Shown here piece by piece: positions 20,255 through 31,084 of a stretch of 64,000 nucleotides of DNA; the stretch's first letter is position 1, and every line of letters starts with the position of its first letter. The translations under genes were made by a program, and so were the position numbers. The DNA is from Blepharisma stoltei (lineage: Eukaryota > Ciliophora > Heterotrichea > Heterotrichida > Blepharismidae). The stretch lies in assembly GCA_914767885.1 (NCBI GenBank), contig CAJZBQ010000002.1, positions 372,001-436,000 of the forward strand. The letters run 5' to 3'. The notes beneath the pieces were generated by a model, which worked only from the letters and a program-made list of their open reading frames with translations, had not been told where the DNA came from and did not search any database.

Positions 20255-23200
20255 TTATGTAGAAGGACTTTCAACATAAGAAGGGCTTCTTGCTACCTTG
20301 AGATCTGGCAAATTTTCTGACTTTCTCGTCGACCTTCTAGTAAGTGCTTCTTGCTCCTTTGACTCTAACAACTTAACAAGATAACTCTCTAACTCAGCAA
20401 TCTTCTTATTGTTCGCTATTAACTGCTCTTTCATGCTGGCAAGTTCTTTATTCTGCATTTGCTCACTCTGCTTATATAGCTCCTCTTTATCATCTTTTTC
20501 ATAGTTAATTTCCTGTAGCTCTTTTTTTATAAGCTCTTTAAAATCATTTGTGCTAATTTTTTTTATAGTCCCACTTCTATTAGTCTTTACCAGAACCCTC
20601 ATTTCTGCCAATGAAAATTTAACCCTTTCATTTCTTTCTTCGGCAATTTGTTCCATTTCTTTCCAAATATTTGGAAACTCAATTTGTATTTTTTCGCAGA
20701 TCTAAATAAAATTTACTCTTTGGGTCATTATTAATAAATGTACATTTGATGCTGCTATAGCCCAAGGCCTGCTATTGGCCACCCTGGGCTGTCCAATACC
20801 TGCCCAACTGGAGGAGTTGGCTCGGGCAACATCAGTAAACAAGCCAAATTCATAGTTTGGTGGTCAATAGCAGGCCCTGGACTATAAAATATTGTATTTT
20901 CTTGTTGTTCCTTTAATAACTTCATAATCTCCAAAGTATTGTCCTTCAGGCAGGATTCTAAAAACAGTATTTTCTTCTCCAAATACATAATGTAACGATG
21001 ACCCCCCCTCAATCTTCATGACTATTGCAACAAAAATGCAATTTTTTAAATAAAATTTTTATATAAAAAAAATAATAATTTTGTTGTCTCTTGCAACAAA
21101 TTATATACATTAAAATGGCGACACGTGCCAACCTGCCCTCTTGGCGCAGCAGTCCAGACCTTATGGCTACTGCAAACTGGGACGGACTCCGAGCCGAGAA
21201 TCTTATCTTATCTTATAAAATCTAGCAGAAATCTCTGCCTAACGATCCTTATGGATCATTTTTGAACTTAAAATTGGGTTTTTTCATCAAAAATAAGCGA
21301 TTTATACCGAACTGTTCGTGTTTTTTCCTCCTTTGCCAGGTTTTTCCACCACTATTGGTATTTTCCCCCTTGGACAACTGAATTTGTCCCCATTTCTTTA
21401 GTTCCATCGTTTTCTGTAATTTCCTTGCTCTCTCTGGCCCCCTTGATTTCTTTGGCTTCTTTGGTTTCTTTGGATTCTTTGGCTTCTTTGGTTTCTTTGG
21501 TTCCTTTGGTTTCTTTGGTTTCTTTGGCTTCTTTGGTCTCTTTGGTTTCTTTGGTTTCTTGGGTTTCTTTGGTTTTCTTTGGTTTCTTTGGTTTCTTTGA
21601 TTTCTTTGGTTTCTTTGGTTTCTTTGGTCTCTTTGGTTTCTTTGGTTTCTTTGGTTTCTTTGGTTTCTTTGGTTTCTTTGGTCTCTTTGGTTTCTTTGGG
21701 TTCTTTGTTCTCTTTGGTTTCTTTGGTTTCTTTGGCTTCTTTGGTCTCTTTTGGTTTCTTGGTTTCTTTGGCTTCTTTGGTCTCTTTGGTTTCTTTGGTT
21801 TCCTTAGTTTCTTTGGTTTCTCTGGTTTCTTTGGTTTCTTTGATTCCTTTGGTTCCTTTGCTTTCTCTTGCTATGTCCAATATAAAGATTTCGGGTGATG
21901 AGAGATGAACCAATCCTGTGGTCAGGATCAACTCTCCGTTATCCAAAACCTCTCCTTTGAGCTCTTTTTGCTCATTCCAACAATTTTTCCTCAATTTCTT
22001 GCTCTGTATCCTCCAAATAATCATTTTCCTCATCTTCTTCCATTTCGCTCTCGGTAAGTTCGTCCTCCCAAAAATCTTCCTCGCATTCATCTAGGTACTC
22101 CTCCAGATCATCCAGTTCTTCTATAGTTTAAATCATCACATGTTGCTAAATAGTTGTAGAAAAGGTCATTTTCGCTAATTCCCAGCTTTTTGATCACTTG
22201 GGCAGCTCCTATTGACTTGTTTTTCTTCACCATTTTCGCGCTAAAAATAAAAGTCCGAGCCGAGAATCAGACGCAGGCTCAAGAAGTGTGTATCCGGGTA
22301 GGTTTTGGCTGCTCTGTGGTTGGCAATGGAGGTGCTCAACAATGTCCTTTGGATCCGAGGACCCATGGGCATTCCTCTACCGAGAAACTGGGGTTTCACT
22401 CCAGGCCACAGGGGAAAAGTCTTTTTCCTGTAGCTGTCGAAGGAAGGCACTTTGACACTCGATAGACTCCAAGGAGCTGATCCTTGGAATCAAGCTACTC
22501 CAATCGCCTGCAGCAGGGCACAGAAATCCATAAGCCGCCCACTAAAGACTGAAGCCGCAAGGCAAGGAGGAGACAGAATGTACCGGAAGGGCACTCGTAA
22601 GAGGAATAGATTCTCTGGGCTGGAGTCGAAAAGCGGTAGAACCTTCCGTACCGGAGGTCTTTGGTGAATTGCATCACCAATATGGCTAGTGCCTGTCTGT
22701 AATAATCCTAATCCTAATCCTCTAGCAACAAATTTTCGATGCGCATCTTAAATTTTTTCGTACTTTTTAGCTAGATAAGTTTAATAAAATGGCGAGCGAT
22801 GACAATAGCCGTCCAAATCTCGATGAGAAGGTCATTGATACGCCTACAGCAGCGCTGTTTTATGGGTTTTTTGAGAAACTCACCTAGAGAAAAATGCTTT
22901 AATTTTTTTTATAAAAATGTTGTGTTGCAGTAGGCATGAAAAATTTTTTCGAAAAATTTTTGTTACAGTAGACATGAAGATTGAGGGGGGGTCATCGTTA
23001 CTTTACCTCTGGCAAGAAACATAATATTATGTGACAATTCTCCTATCCCAAAAATAAGCTCGTGCTTAGGGATAAAACTTGCCTGCATATATGGGAAAAC
23101 AGAAGCAATGAACTGCGAATCTTTATCACCAAAAAATGGAAACTTGCGCAGCGCTCCATGATGCATGTCCTCAGCGATTTCAAACCTCAATTGTTTAGGA

Positions 23201-24588
23201 AAATCATCCAGCATATCTTCTCTATCCTCTAAAGAAAACGTAGTTTTCTCAGCAGCTACTCTGATGCTTTTTTGCATTTTCCCTTTTATATCTTTGGGCA
23301 GCACAGCTTCTTTTATGTATTCCTCTGCAATTGCCATTTTTTGGTCAATAATATTTCTCTTGGTATCGGACTGTGCAAACATAGAAGAAAGGCTGCTGAT
23401 AGTAAACGATAAAAAATAAATTCCTGTTATCATCCAGCAAATTGCTACAAGCTTTTCATATGTTGTGAATGCGTTTATATCACCATATCCTACAGTTGTT
23501 AAGGTAGTTAAGGCCCAATAGATTGAGGCTAAATAGCATGAAAAAGTACTCATATCAATGTAGCCAAGTCTGACGACCCATGTATTTGGATTAAAGTTGT
23601 CTAGTTTAGCAGTTAAAAAGAAGAGACAGCCAGATATGTGTAGACTAATAAGAATTGCTGATACCGCACTCAGCATCCTTACAAACCCATGATTCACATT
23701 TAAAAATATTTGAAGTTGATCTAAAAATCCGCTTCCTTTATTAGTTCTTGCAAGCTTAAGTATTCTAGACAGCCTAAACAGCCTTGGAACATATCTCAGC
23801 CTCAGAAGCCTCGCCAAAGTGTTATAATTTCTCAAGTTGATACTGACAGCCATCAACTCTTCAATCATCTCAAACGGCATGCTTGAGAAAGCATCTACAA
23901 CTAGCCACCCACAAGCATAATTTAAAAATATTTTCTTCCTTTCTGTTATCAAAGTCCCATTTTTATCATAATAAGCTGTATTCAGATTGAGAATAATATC
24001 TAATATAAAAAATATATCCTGGACAAAATCCAGCCAAAACCAGACGTCAAATGGCTCAGCGCTCATAAAAGCTAGAACAAAAGGTGTACAAGTGGCTGTA
24101 TATAGCAATAAAAACCCAATCAGCACATTTCACATTGAACGGAAACAGAGATTCGGATGAAAAATCAAAAATGGTAACTCTACATTGTCCTTGTCGAGGA
24201 TTCCTTTTATCATATACGATGCTTTTAGCTGAAAATATTTGTCTAGCTGGCTGCTTTCCATTGTGTACTCTGTAAAGACGCCTTGGTTTGGCCCAAAGAG
24301 CTTGATATCATTGATCATCTTTTTCATTCGAAGGTTCATGATGATTTTGTTTTTGGCTCTTTGCCAGATCGCAGCGTATTTTAAAATTTTACCATCAATA
24401 GAAGTCATGTAAATAAGGGGCTCAGGAGTGTTGAGGTAGGTAGGCTTGCGAGTTGTGACGATACTATCAAAGTTAGATTCTGTGTGTGAACGCGTGAAGA
24501 TAGGTGACACGAATGGAGAATTCTTCTGGGTCGTTTGCCTTTTTTTAAGAAGGCTTATGATGCTTTGTTTAGGATTTGGCATTTTCAT
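20255..24588 (-). CDS. Cyclic-nucleotide-gated / HCN-EAG type K+ channel, split by two IESs
   Basis: ATG at 24588. About 150 cytosolic residues, then six membrane segments beginning LIGFLLLYTATCTPFVLAF, an Arg-spaced S4 region (LARLLRLRYVPRLFRLSRILK), a pore with the K+ filter TTLTTVGYGD, S6, a C-linker (EEYIKEAVLPKDIKGKMQKS) and a cyclic-nucleotide-binding domain. TGA=Trp at RSMWNVLIG joins the two large exonic parts. The binding domain is cut twice: removing IES 20993-22998 joins ARGK-V-HYVFGEENTVFRILPEGQYFGDYE, and removing IES 20756-20884 joins KYNIL-AASNVHLLIM. A 15-nt intron (20702-20716) follows. The tail is a Lys/Glu-rich coiled coil ending ESPST. The usual Arg of the phosphate-binding cassette is not obvious, so ligand binding is uncertain. 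Confidence 0.84.
20756..20884. other. Short IES (129 bp) with 26-bp inverted repeats
   Basis: Ends TAGCCCAAGGCCTGCTATTG and CAATAGCAGGCCCTGGACTA are inverted copies. Removal from TA 20756 to TA 20885 joins ATTTTA-GCAGCA in the binding-domain frame. The neighbouring TA pair would leave a TAG stop, so the choice among the adjacent TAs matters. Confidence 0.82.
21203..22253 (-). mobile_element. Retrocopy-like insert with decayed acidic/Lys-Glu-Thr-repeat ORF
   Basis: About 1.05 kb flanked by the 15-bp duplication TCCGAGCCGAGAATC (21188-21202 and 22254-22268). The copy lies on the minus strand: it begins near an ATG (MVKKNKSIGAAQVIKKLG...), has a strongly acidic region, a long run of the 9-mer AAAGAAACC (Lys-Glu-Thr), and ends at a repeated ATAAG tail at 21203. 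The acidic region and the KET run are in different frames, so at least two frameshifts separate them. It could be a retroposed gene copy or a LINE ORF1 fragment; no reverse transcriptase is present. Confidence 0.6.
21440..21870. repeat. 9-bp minisatellite (GGTTTCTTT)n
   Basis: About 45 imperfect copies of GGTTTCTTT, read as Lys-Glu-Thr on the minus strand. Variants (GGCTTCTTT, GGTCTCTTT, GGTTCCTTT) alternate, and one-base length changes shift the frame. Confidence 0.85.
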
Positions 24589-24865
24589 TCGCCAAAGAAT
24601 TATATTATAATCTCCGTTTCAAAAGAAATGAAGTTAATTTAAAAATTAATTTTAAGAAGCTAAATTTGGTTATTTATGAATAATCAGCAATACATTTTTT
24701 AATTATATATGCAAAAATTCAAAATTAATACAAAATATTTATAATTTTCTTTTAGAATATATCAGCAATAACTGATTATGGTTTTCTGTTTTTAACATTT
24801 GGTATCCCAAAGGTCACAGAATAAACTTTCAAATTTTCCAAATGTGGCTGGATTATCTTCCATTT

Positions 24866-26134
24866 ATGCTCGGAACCCAGGAATCTCAAGAAGAGGGGAT
24901 GAAGTCATCTCTCATCACTCAGAGAAAAAGAACGGCTCATTGACTCTTCAGGTGTTGTTTGAGCTGTTTTATCTCTGAAAAACCCTCTTCTGCGGAAGAC
25001 ACAGAACTTACTGAGATCGTAATGACGCCGATGTCAAATCCTGAAACAAACCAATCATCCAGTACATCAGAACCTATTTCTCCCAAATCATCCTCAGAAA
25101 TCCCTTCAATTCCATTATCAGCTCCAGCCAAAAAGAAGAAGAAAAAGGCAAAAAAAGGCCTTTTAATTGCAAACTCAGTTGTGGAAGGGCTGCAACTGCT
25201 TGGATCTGGAAAAGAAACAACAGTCGTCAATGTCAAAAGCATTCCTATTGAATTGCCCAAGGTTTCAACATTTAGGCTTGATATAAGGAATAAGCCCAAG
25301 TTTGTCCCATTAAAATATTGAAACCAAAGATATAGCATTTTCTCTAAGTATGATTCTGGGATTATGATGGATGAAGAGAGTTGGTACAGTGTAACACATG
25401 AGCCTATTGCGAAGCATATTGCAGAGCTTTGCAAAGGAGCTCAATTAGTGATGGATGGATTTGCAGGAGCAGGCGGTAATGTCATTCAGTTTGCTCATTA
25501 CTGCCAGACAGTTGGTGTCGAGATTGATCCAAATAGAATTGAGATGCTCAAAAACAACGCGAAAAAGTATGGAGTTCTTGATAGAATTAAATGTGTACAA
25601 GGAGACTTCTTGGAAGTAGCAAAAGGGGAAGGGCCAGTTGATGTACTTTTTATGTCGCCTCCTTGGGGAGGTCCTGATTATGTAAAGTCAAAAAAATACA
25701 ATATTTTTGCACATATCACTCCAGATATTACAAAAATAATGGAAGTTTGCAATGAAACTACTAAAAATATCATTTTATATATGCCACGAACTGTAAATCC
25801 AGCACAAATTGTTCAGCTTTTTAAATATATGCCAAATATTGAGAGAAAAGTTGAGTTTCAGCTTTATTGTTTTGGAAACAAAATAAAGACTGTGGGATGC
25901 ATTATTGGAGAAATGGTGAAAGTTGACTCCAATGAGGTTGCAAAGCTTATGCTTGACAGGATGAAAATTCCTAAATATTTACCTAAAGATAAAAATGCTG
26001 CGGTTGTTGCTTTTGGCCAAGAAATAGAAGAGAATGGTTTTAATTTTGCGTTAGCAAAGGCATGTGCAGCAAAAAAACCAAACCGAAATCGCAAGAAAAA
26101 CAAGATATCAAAAGCAGAGCCAGCTGCTGTTTAA
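24866..26134 (+). CDS. TGS1: Trimethylguanosine synthase (TGS1)
   Basis: Hypermethylates the m7G cap of snRNA/snoRNA to m2,2,7G using S-adenosylmethionine. The C-terminal domain is unmistakable: KYWNQRYSIFSKYDSGI (with TGA=Trp), SVTHEPIAKHIA, the SAM loop DGFAGAGGNVIQFA, GVEIDPNRIEML, and the catalytic SPPWGGPDY. The N-terminal about 150 residues are Ser/Pro-rich with a Lys-rich run (KKKKKKAKK), likely nuclear targeting. Start: I chose the ATG at 24866; in-frame ATGs at 24842 and 24899 are alternatives, since the frame stays open upstream. The C-terminus is basic. No IES or intron in the coding region. Confidence 0.9.
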
Positions 26135-26513
26135 ATCAATTTAATTGAAATCACTAATATAAATCAAAGCATTTATTTTATTTATAAAAGATATGATAGT
26201 TTGCATCTTTTTATCCTATATGCGCTTTTTGTATGCGCATCCATAATTCATCGCTTACTTCATGTCCTTATGGACTATTTGCATGCAAAGTTGCTAAAAC
26301 CTGATCATATATTATTTCTATCTACATAATAGTTTTGAAGTTACTAGGCTGCTAGTATAAAGCTTAGAGCCTAGAATTTATTTATGAAAAAAGATTAATT
26401 TTATGGTTAGATTCACTGTAATAGCTGCCTGAAAACGAGCATGTATTAATTATAAAAAGCTGAAAGAAAAAAAGAAAATTATTAGTATAAAATAAAATTA
26501 GCATTAAATTTCT
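26135..26513. other. Intergenic, nothing recognised
   Basis: About 380 bp AT-rich spacer between two convergent genes; only short homopolymer runs. Confidence 0.3.
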
Positions 26514-28867
26514 TTATTTATGAAAGCATGGTGCTGTCTATCTGTAACAAGCCTAACTAACTTACGCTGAAGTGGAATATTATCTGACTCAATCTTAATT
26601 GCCTCAAAAATCTGTACTTCATCTGAGCTCATTTGCCGCTTTTTCTTATATTTCACTTGTCTAATGTTTTGTTTTGCGTGAGTATCAAGATGGGGTTTCG
26701 CATCTTTGTTTCTTTTTTCTTCACTTAATTTTTCTAAAAGGTTATTATCCTTTGATATCCTAGCTTCTGATAATTAAAATATGGCGTCTTCGTTTGGGCA
26801 TGGCCTCTGGCCATGCAGCCTCGACTCATATTTTAATTATATCCGGCAAGGTTTTGCCATTTCAGAGATGGACGCAATGCTAGGTAAGCAATTCTGGTGG
26901 AGTACAGAGCCTAGCCCTAGTCTACTCTCAGAGATGGTTTTTTTCCTCGTGGGGAAGGAAAGCACGGCAGTTGGAAAGGGGAAGCCCAGCAGAGTCCACA
27001 CGACCCATCGGGCAACTCCCTAGCGTGAAACTGGGCGTTACGTCCCAGGCTACGTGTTTCTCCTTTTTGCCGAAAGTCTACCAGAAAATCCATTTTTTGG
27101 GTTTTCGGAATGGCAACCCATGTCACAAGCAAGTAGCTCATCCATGACCCGTCGAAGCCGGCAACACTTGCCCATAGGCGCACCTTTGGTGAACGAAGCG
27201 GACCGGCCCAGAGGTCTGTGGGCCCGATGCGACGAAAGGCGAGCGGAGGTCTGGGCTCTGCCAACCCCGCAGTGGACGTTAAGCGTTATAAGTAGTAAGT
27301 TAAGTTAAGTTAAAGATATCCTAGCTTCTAAGAGTTGCCTATTTCTTATATTTATGTCGTTACTATTCTTAGGTTGCATTTTTTTTAACTCTGTAAATAT
27401 AAATCGATTGAGAGGATTCATGCTTTGAAGTCTTTGCTGGACCTCTTCGTGGTCAAGCTTTAATTCGACCTCTTTATCATAAGAAGGCAAAGGAGATGGA
27501 GAAACAGTCACAGAGCTATTTCTATATTTTTCTATGTCAGTTAATATCGTTTTTTCAGGATTTATTTCATGAAGGTTCAGCATTCTATTTGTTTTCCGCT
27601 GAGTTTTTTCAGGAATAGCTACAATTGGATCATTAAAATGATTCCCAAAATTTCTTTTATTTAAAGCCAAAAGCCTTGCCGTTTCCAAATCATAGAAATC
27701 TTTTGGCGTTATAAAAACATGCTCAGAATTTTTAAACTCTGGGACTTTTGGGATATTAATTTTTTCTGATTTTTTCGGCGATTTCAAAATTGACCCAACC
27801 TTATCGTACTTATGTACAAGGTCTGGCCGTTTGTTTATAGAGCTCAGCTTTTCTTTAATTTTGTTTTTCCCTTCATTATATACATAATTATTTTGCAACA
27901 ACTTAAAATTCTTGTTGGATGCTTCTTGATTCAAATTAATTAATGAGCTTCTAGTTGATCTTGCAGCTGTTATAATTAAAATATGGCGTCTTCGTTTTGG
28001 TATGGCCTCACGGCCATACATACTTGACTTATATTTTAATTATATCCGGCAAGGTTTTTCTAGCCTTGAAATGGACAGCAATGCTAGGTGAACAATTCTG
28101 CAATCGGCAGAGCCCAGCCCAAGTTCAAATTCGAGACTGGTTTTTACCTCAAAGGAAAGGAGGGTTCAGATTTGGAAAGGGCAAGCCCAGCAAAGTCTAC
28201 AGGTAATACCTAGACCAATCGGACAACTGCCTAGCGTGAAACTGGGTGTTACGTCCCAGGATCTGGACTTCACCCTTTTGCCGATAGGCTACCAGAAATT
28301 CGATTTTTTGGGATTTCGGAATGCCAACTTCGTACTCTCTCAGCCTCAGGAGGCCACACAAACCGTAATCTGCCCACTAAACACTGGAGTCTTTTACAAG
28401 AGACAAGGAGGAGACCCGACGGAAGGAAGGTCGCAAAGCGGACGAATCCCATAAGGGATCTTCGGTGATTGCGTTAAAATTAAGGGCACGAGCCCGTCTA
28501 CGTAATGTATGTATGATCTTGCAGCTGTTGATGCATTTTTTCAGGTGCCAACCAAATCGTCTTGAATTATATTGCAATTGCTTATAATGCTAGAAATTTT
28601 TCTATGATGAGGATTAAGATGGTGACTAACTTCTTCTCCTCAGTCTATTGAACTTTTAGATCTGATAACTTTCTTACTATCAGAAAAATAAAGAGGAATA
28701 AATGTATTGGACTTATGGGGAGAATCTGAAGGAGAGCTGTTATATTCTTGCAAATGGTGTGGGGTAATTTCAGTAAGGTTATATATTGAGTATGATGTGC
28801 TTTGAAGCTGCTTGCAAGATGGAGAAGTATTTAAATTTCGACTGGGAAAAGTGAATGGAAATGACAT
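26514..28867 (-). CDS. Hypothetical protein split by two retroposons
   Basis: Read from ATG at 28867 (MSFPFTFPSRNLNTSP...). The frame enters a retroposon at 28513, resumes at 27971, runs to a second retroposon at 27314 and resumes at 26768. Removing each element with one copy of its target duplication gives NASTAARS-TRSSLINLNQ and LLEARIS-KDNNLLEKLSEEK, with the frame open to TAA at 26514 (HHAFINKEI). TGA=Trp at SSIDWGEE and GTWKN. About 420 residues, Lys/Asn/Ser-rich, no domain recognised. The clean re-joining at both sites is the evidence that this is one gene. Confidence 0.62.
26769..27314 (+). mobile_element. Retroposon (SINE-like), family B
   Basis: About 546 bp with the 15-bp TSD GATATCCTAGCTTCT at 26754-26768 and 27315-27329. 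Starts AATTAAAATATGGCGTCTTC, has a small hairpin (GGCCTCTGGCC) and the shared block TGAAACTGGGCGTTACGTCC, and ends in a TTAAG-repeat tail. Inserted in the 3' part of the gene at 26514-28867. Confidence 0.85.
27972..28513 (+). mobile_element. Retroposon (SINE-like), family B, second copy
   Basis: About 542 bp with the 16-bp TSD TGATCTTGCAGCTGTT at 27956-27971 and 28514-28529. Same start, hairpin (GGCCTCACGGCC) and internal blocks as the copy at 26769; the tail is GTATGTATG. Inserted in the same gene, same orientation. Confidence 0.86.
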
Positions 28868-28925
28868 ACCTCAACAAATTTATATTCCATTAAATTTCAA
28901 ACAAAATATAAAATAAAACTTTTCT

Positions 28926-29239
28926 TACTCCGCCTCTATGTATGAAATGAACAAAAAAATTGTACGCTCGCAGAGGAGGTTAAATTTTTTTTTATATATA
29001 GATTTTAGTAAATTATACATAAAAAAAAAATTCTATTTTCGTAAAAATAAGAAGTAAAATTAATTTAATTTGCGAAATTTATGTTTAAAAATGGGATTTA
29101 TTTAAAATTAAACAGAGTTAGATATTTCATTATACTGATTATCACTTATATATCTAAGCATCTAAAATTTTGTGGTGGATTTTTACTTAAAAAGATTGGG
29201 ATCTTTCCAATGGTTTTGTTCGCTTACGGAGAGGAGAGT
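28926..29239. mobile_element. MITE (314 bp), intergenic
   Basis: Ends TACTCCGCCTCTATG and TTTGTTCGCTTACGGAGAGG; internal CTCGCAGAGGAGGTTAA pair. It lies in the spacer upstream of SPEF1, so excision cannot be tested by reading frame. The remaining spacer to 29586 shows nothing else. Confidence 0.75.
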
Positions 29240-29586
29240 TAGAAAAATGAATATACGCCTCTTCATTTATTATAATTTTTAAAGAATTTATTAAGGCCAT
29301 AACGGATATGGTTTTTTAAAAGTTACCCTTCTTCGCTTTTCAAGGACCAATTCCCTTTTGGCTGTAAAATTTAATATTCAGACTTAAATACTCCAAAAAA
29401 ATTACCAAGCTAAAATCTTGCTGAAAGTAATAAATAACTATAAAATTTTTTTAAATAATAATTCATTTATTTCTTTTTATGAATCAAAAATTAAAATATT
29501 TTCCATTACAATTCAAAATATACAAAAATATTATATTTACAACAATTTCATGTTTCTGGAATTTATTGTTTTGAAATAATATTAAA

Positions 29587-30749
29587 ATGGCTCGCGTTAT
29601 CGAAGCTCCACCACTTGAAGAAGACGAAATGCAAAGAATTTACGAATGGATAGATGACGTTCCCCTCTCTCGCCCAAAGCGCAATATCACCCGAGATTTT
29701 GCTGATGGCTGCATGATGGCAGAAGTTGTGAAGCATCATTATCCAAAATTAGTAGAACTTCACAACTACCCTCAAGCTTACTATATACATTAAAATGGCA
29801 ACACTTTTCAATCTGACCTCTTAGCGCAACAGTCCAGACTTTATGCCCCCGACGAACTGGGATGGACTCCGAGTCGATAATCAAGTGCAGGCTCAAGAGA
29901 CGTATCCGGATAGGTTTGGCCGCTCTTCTGTGGTTAGAAGTGGAGTGGTCCGGCAACGTCCTTTTTTGATCTAAGTACCCATGGGTATTTCTGATCTGAG
30001 AAACTGGAGGTTTCAGTCGAGGCCACAGGGGTAGTCTTTTCCTGCAGCTGCAGAAGGAAGTATTTCAGCATCCGGCAGACTCCAAAGAGCTGATCCTTGG
30101 AATCAAGCTACTCCAATCTCCCGTAGCAGGGACGCAGAAGTCTATAAGCCGCCTGTTTAAGACTGAAGCTGCAAGGTAAGGAGGAGATAGTAGGCACCGT
30201 AAGTGGCACCCATTATTGGGGCATAAACCCTTTGGGGTGAGTCGAAAAGTGGATGAACATCTCTTATGGGAGGTTTTTTGTTACTGCGTCATCAATATGG
30301 TTGTCTCTAATAACGCTCAAGCTCACTCAATTCAGCAAAAATTAAACAATTGGAATACCCTTAATGTTAAGGTTTTCAGGAAGATAGGCTTCCAAATTGC
30401 ACGCACTGACATTGATAAGATTATTAACTGTGAACCGGAAGCTGTCGAAAAAGTACTTCATCTCGTCCAAGAAAAGCTTGAAGAGTTTAAAGAAAGGAAA
30501 AGTGATGAGCCATCTCCACCCCAAGCAGATAGACTGCAAGGATTAGCTAAGCCCAAAGGACAACCCCAAGTAGAAGTGAGAGTTCAGCCAAATAATGCAA
30601 TTAGAGAAAAAGAGCAAGTTATCAATGAACTGAGGGAAACTATTGAAATCATGGAAAGCAAAATTGCAAAGCTTGAGCAACTTGTGAAGTTGAAGGATTC
30701 TAAAATACAAATTTTAACAAATAAACTGACAGCAGCGGGGCTGAGTTAA
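29587..30749 (+). CDS. SPEF1: SPEF1/CLAMP, microtubule-bundling CH-domain protein, split by a retroposon
   Basis: N-terminal CH domain: RIYEWIDDVPLSRPKRNITRDFADG, MAEVVKHHYPKLVELHNY, then after the insert HSIQQKLNNWNTLNVKVFRKIGF, matching the SPEF1 order closely. C-terminal coiled coil (INELRETIEIMESKIAKLEQL). SPEF1 bundles microtubules in cilia and the cell cortex. The retroposon 29783-30315 cuts the CH domain; removing it with one copy of its duplication gives HNYPQAHSIQQKL, the same length as other SPEF1 proteins. TAA at 30747. No intron seen. Confidence 0.85.
29783..30315 (+). mobile_element. Retroposon (SINE-like), family A, inside the SPEF1 CH domain
   Basis: Starts ATATACATTAAAATGGCAAC and is flanked by CTCAAGCT(T/C)ACT at 29771-29782 and 30316-30327 (one mismatch). 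It shares the 5' start, the AGTCCAGAC block and the GACTCCGAGTCGA region with the copy at 21103. Confidence 0.8.
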
Positions 30750-30859
30750 GATGTATAGCCCAATTATTTAATAAAATTTAGGTATATAATGCTTCTGGCG
30801 TAAACTTGAAGAAATATTCTTGAATGGATTCATAGACTGCATCTTCATATATATTGTTA

Positions 30860-31084
30860 TAGCAATTGCCCGAGGATGGCGCTATCTTGTGCCATCCTCG
30901 GGCAATTCAAAAATGGCCCCACACCGGGAATCGAACCGACGTGTGGGGCCATTTTTGGTGTGTGGCCAACATCGACTTACACGCACCAAAAATGGCCCCA
31001 CACGTGGGTTCGATTCCCGGTGTGGGCCATTTTTTGAATTGCCCGAGGATGGTGCAAGATAGCGCCATCCTCGGGCAATTCCTA
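30860..31084. repeat. Nested palindrome with tRNA T-arm-like sequence
   Basis: About 220 bp symmetrical about its centre. Each outer arm is itself a hairpin (ATTGCCCGAGGATGG ... CCATCCTCGGGCAAT), and each inner arm is a second hairpin of ATGGCCCCACAC around GGTTCGATTCCCGG, the consensus tRNA T-arm / box B. TA dinucleotides flank both ends, so it may be an IES. It lies between SPEF1 and the allantoinase-like gene. Confidence 0.75.

Larger units (their letters stand above)
21103..22724 (+). mobile_element. Retroposon (SINE-like), family A, nested in the IES
   Basis: Starts ATATACATTAAAATGGCGAC, ends in a repeated AATCCT tail, and is flanked by GCAACAAATT at 21093-21102 and 22725-22734. Its own sequence is about 570 bp (21103-21187 plus 22269-22724 and the duplicated site); the rest is a later insertion. 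The relative at 29783 in SPEF1 shares the 5' start and the GACTCCGAG(C/T)CGA region. Confidence 0.72.
20993..22998. mobile_element. 2.0-kb composite IES, GATGACCCCCCC end family
   Basis: Perfect terminal inverted repeats of more than 20 bp: left TAACGATGACCCCCCCTC-type, right GAGGGGGGGTCATCGTTA; each is followed inside by TTCATG and CTATTGCAACAAAAAT-like sequence. It sits in the channel's cyclic-nucleotide-binding domain and restores the frame on removal. Inside are a retroposon (21103-22724) and, within that, a retrocopy (21203-22253). A shorter relative lies inverted at 37756-38295. Confidence 0.85.

Noticed and set aside
21398-22090. Long Lys-Glu-Thr repeat open frame as a coiled-coil gene
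   Set aside because: It lies inside a nested retrocopy, its start portion and repeat are in different frames, and the repeat is a 9-bp minisatellite open in several frames on both strands.
29687-29956. Minus-strand ORF over SPEF1 and the retroposon
   Set aside because: It crosses the insertion boundary and is antisense to a conserved domain.
30860-31084. tRNA genes
   Set aside because: Only the T-arm and acceptor-like part is present in each arm; no D-arm or anticodon arm could be folded.
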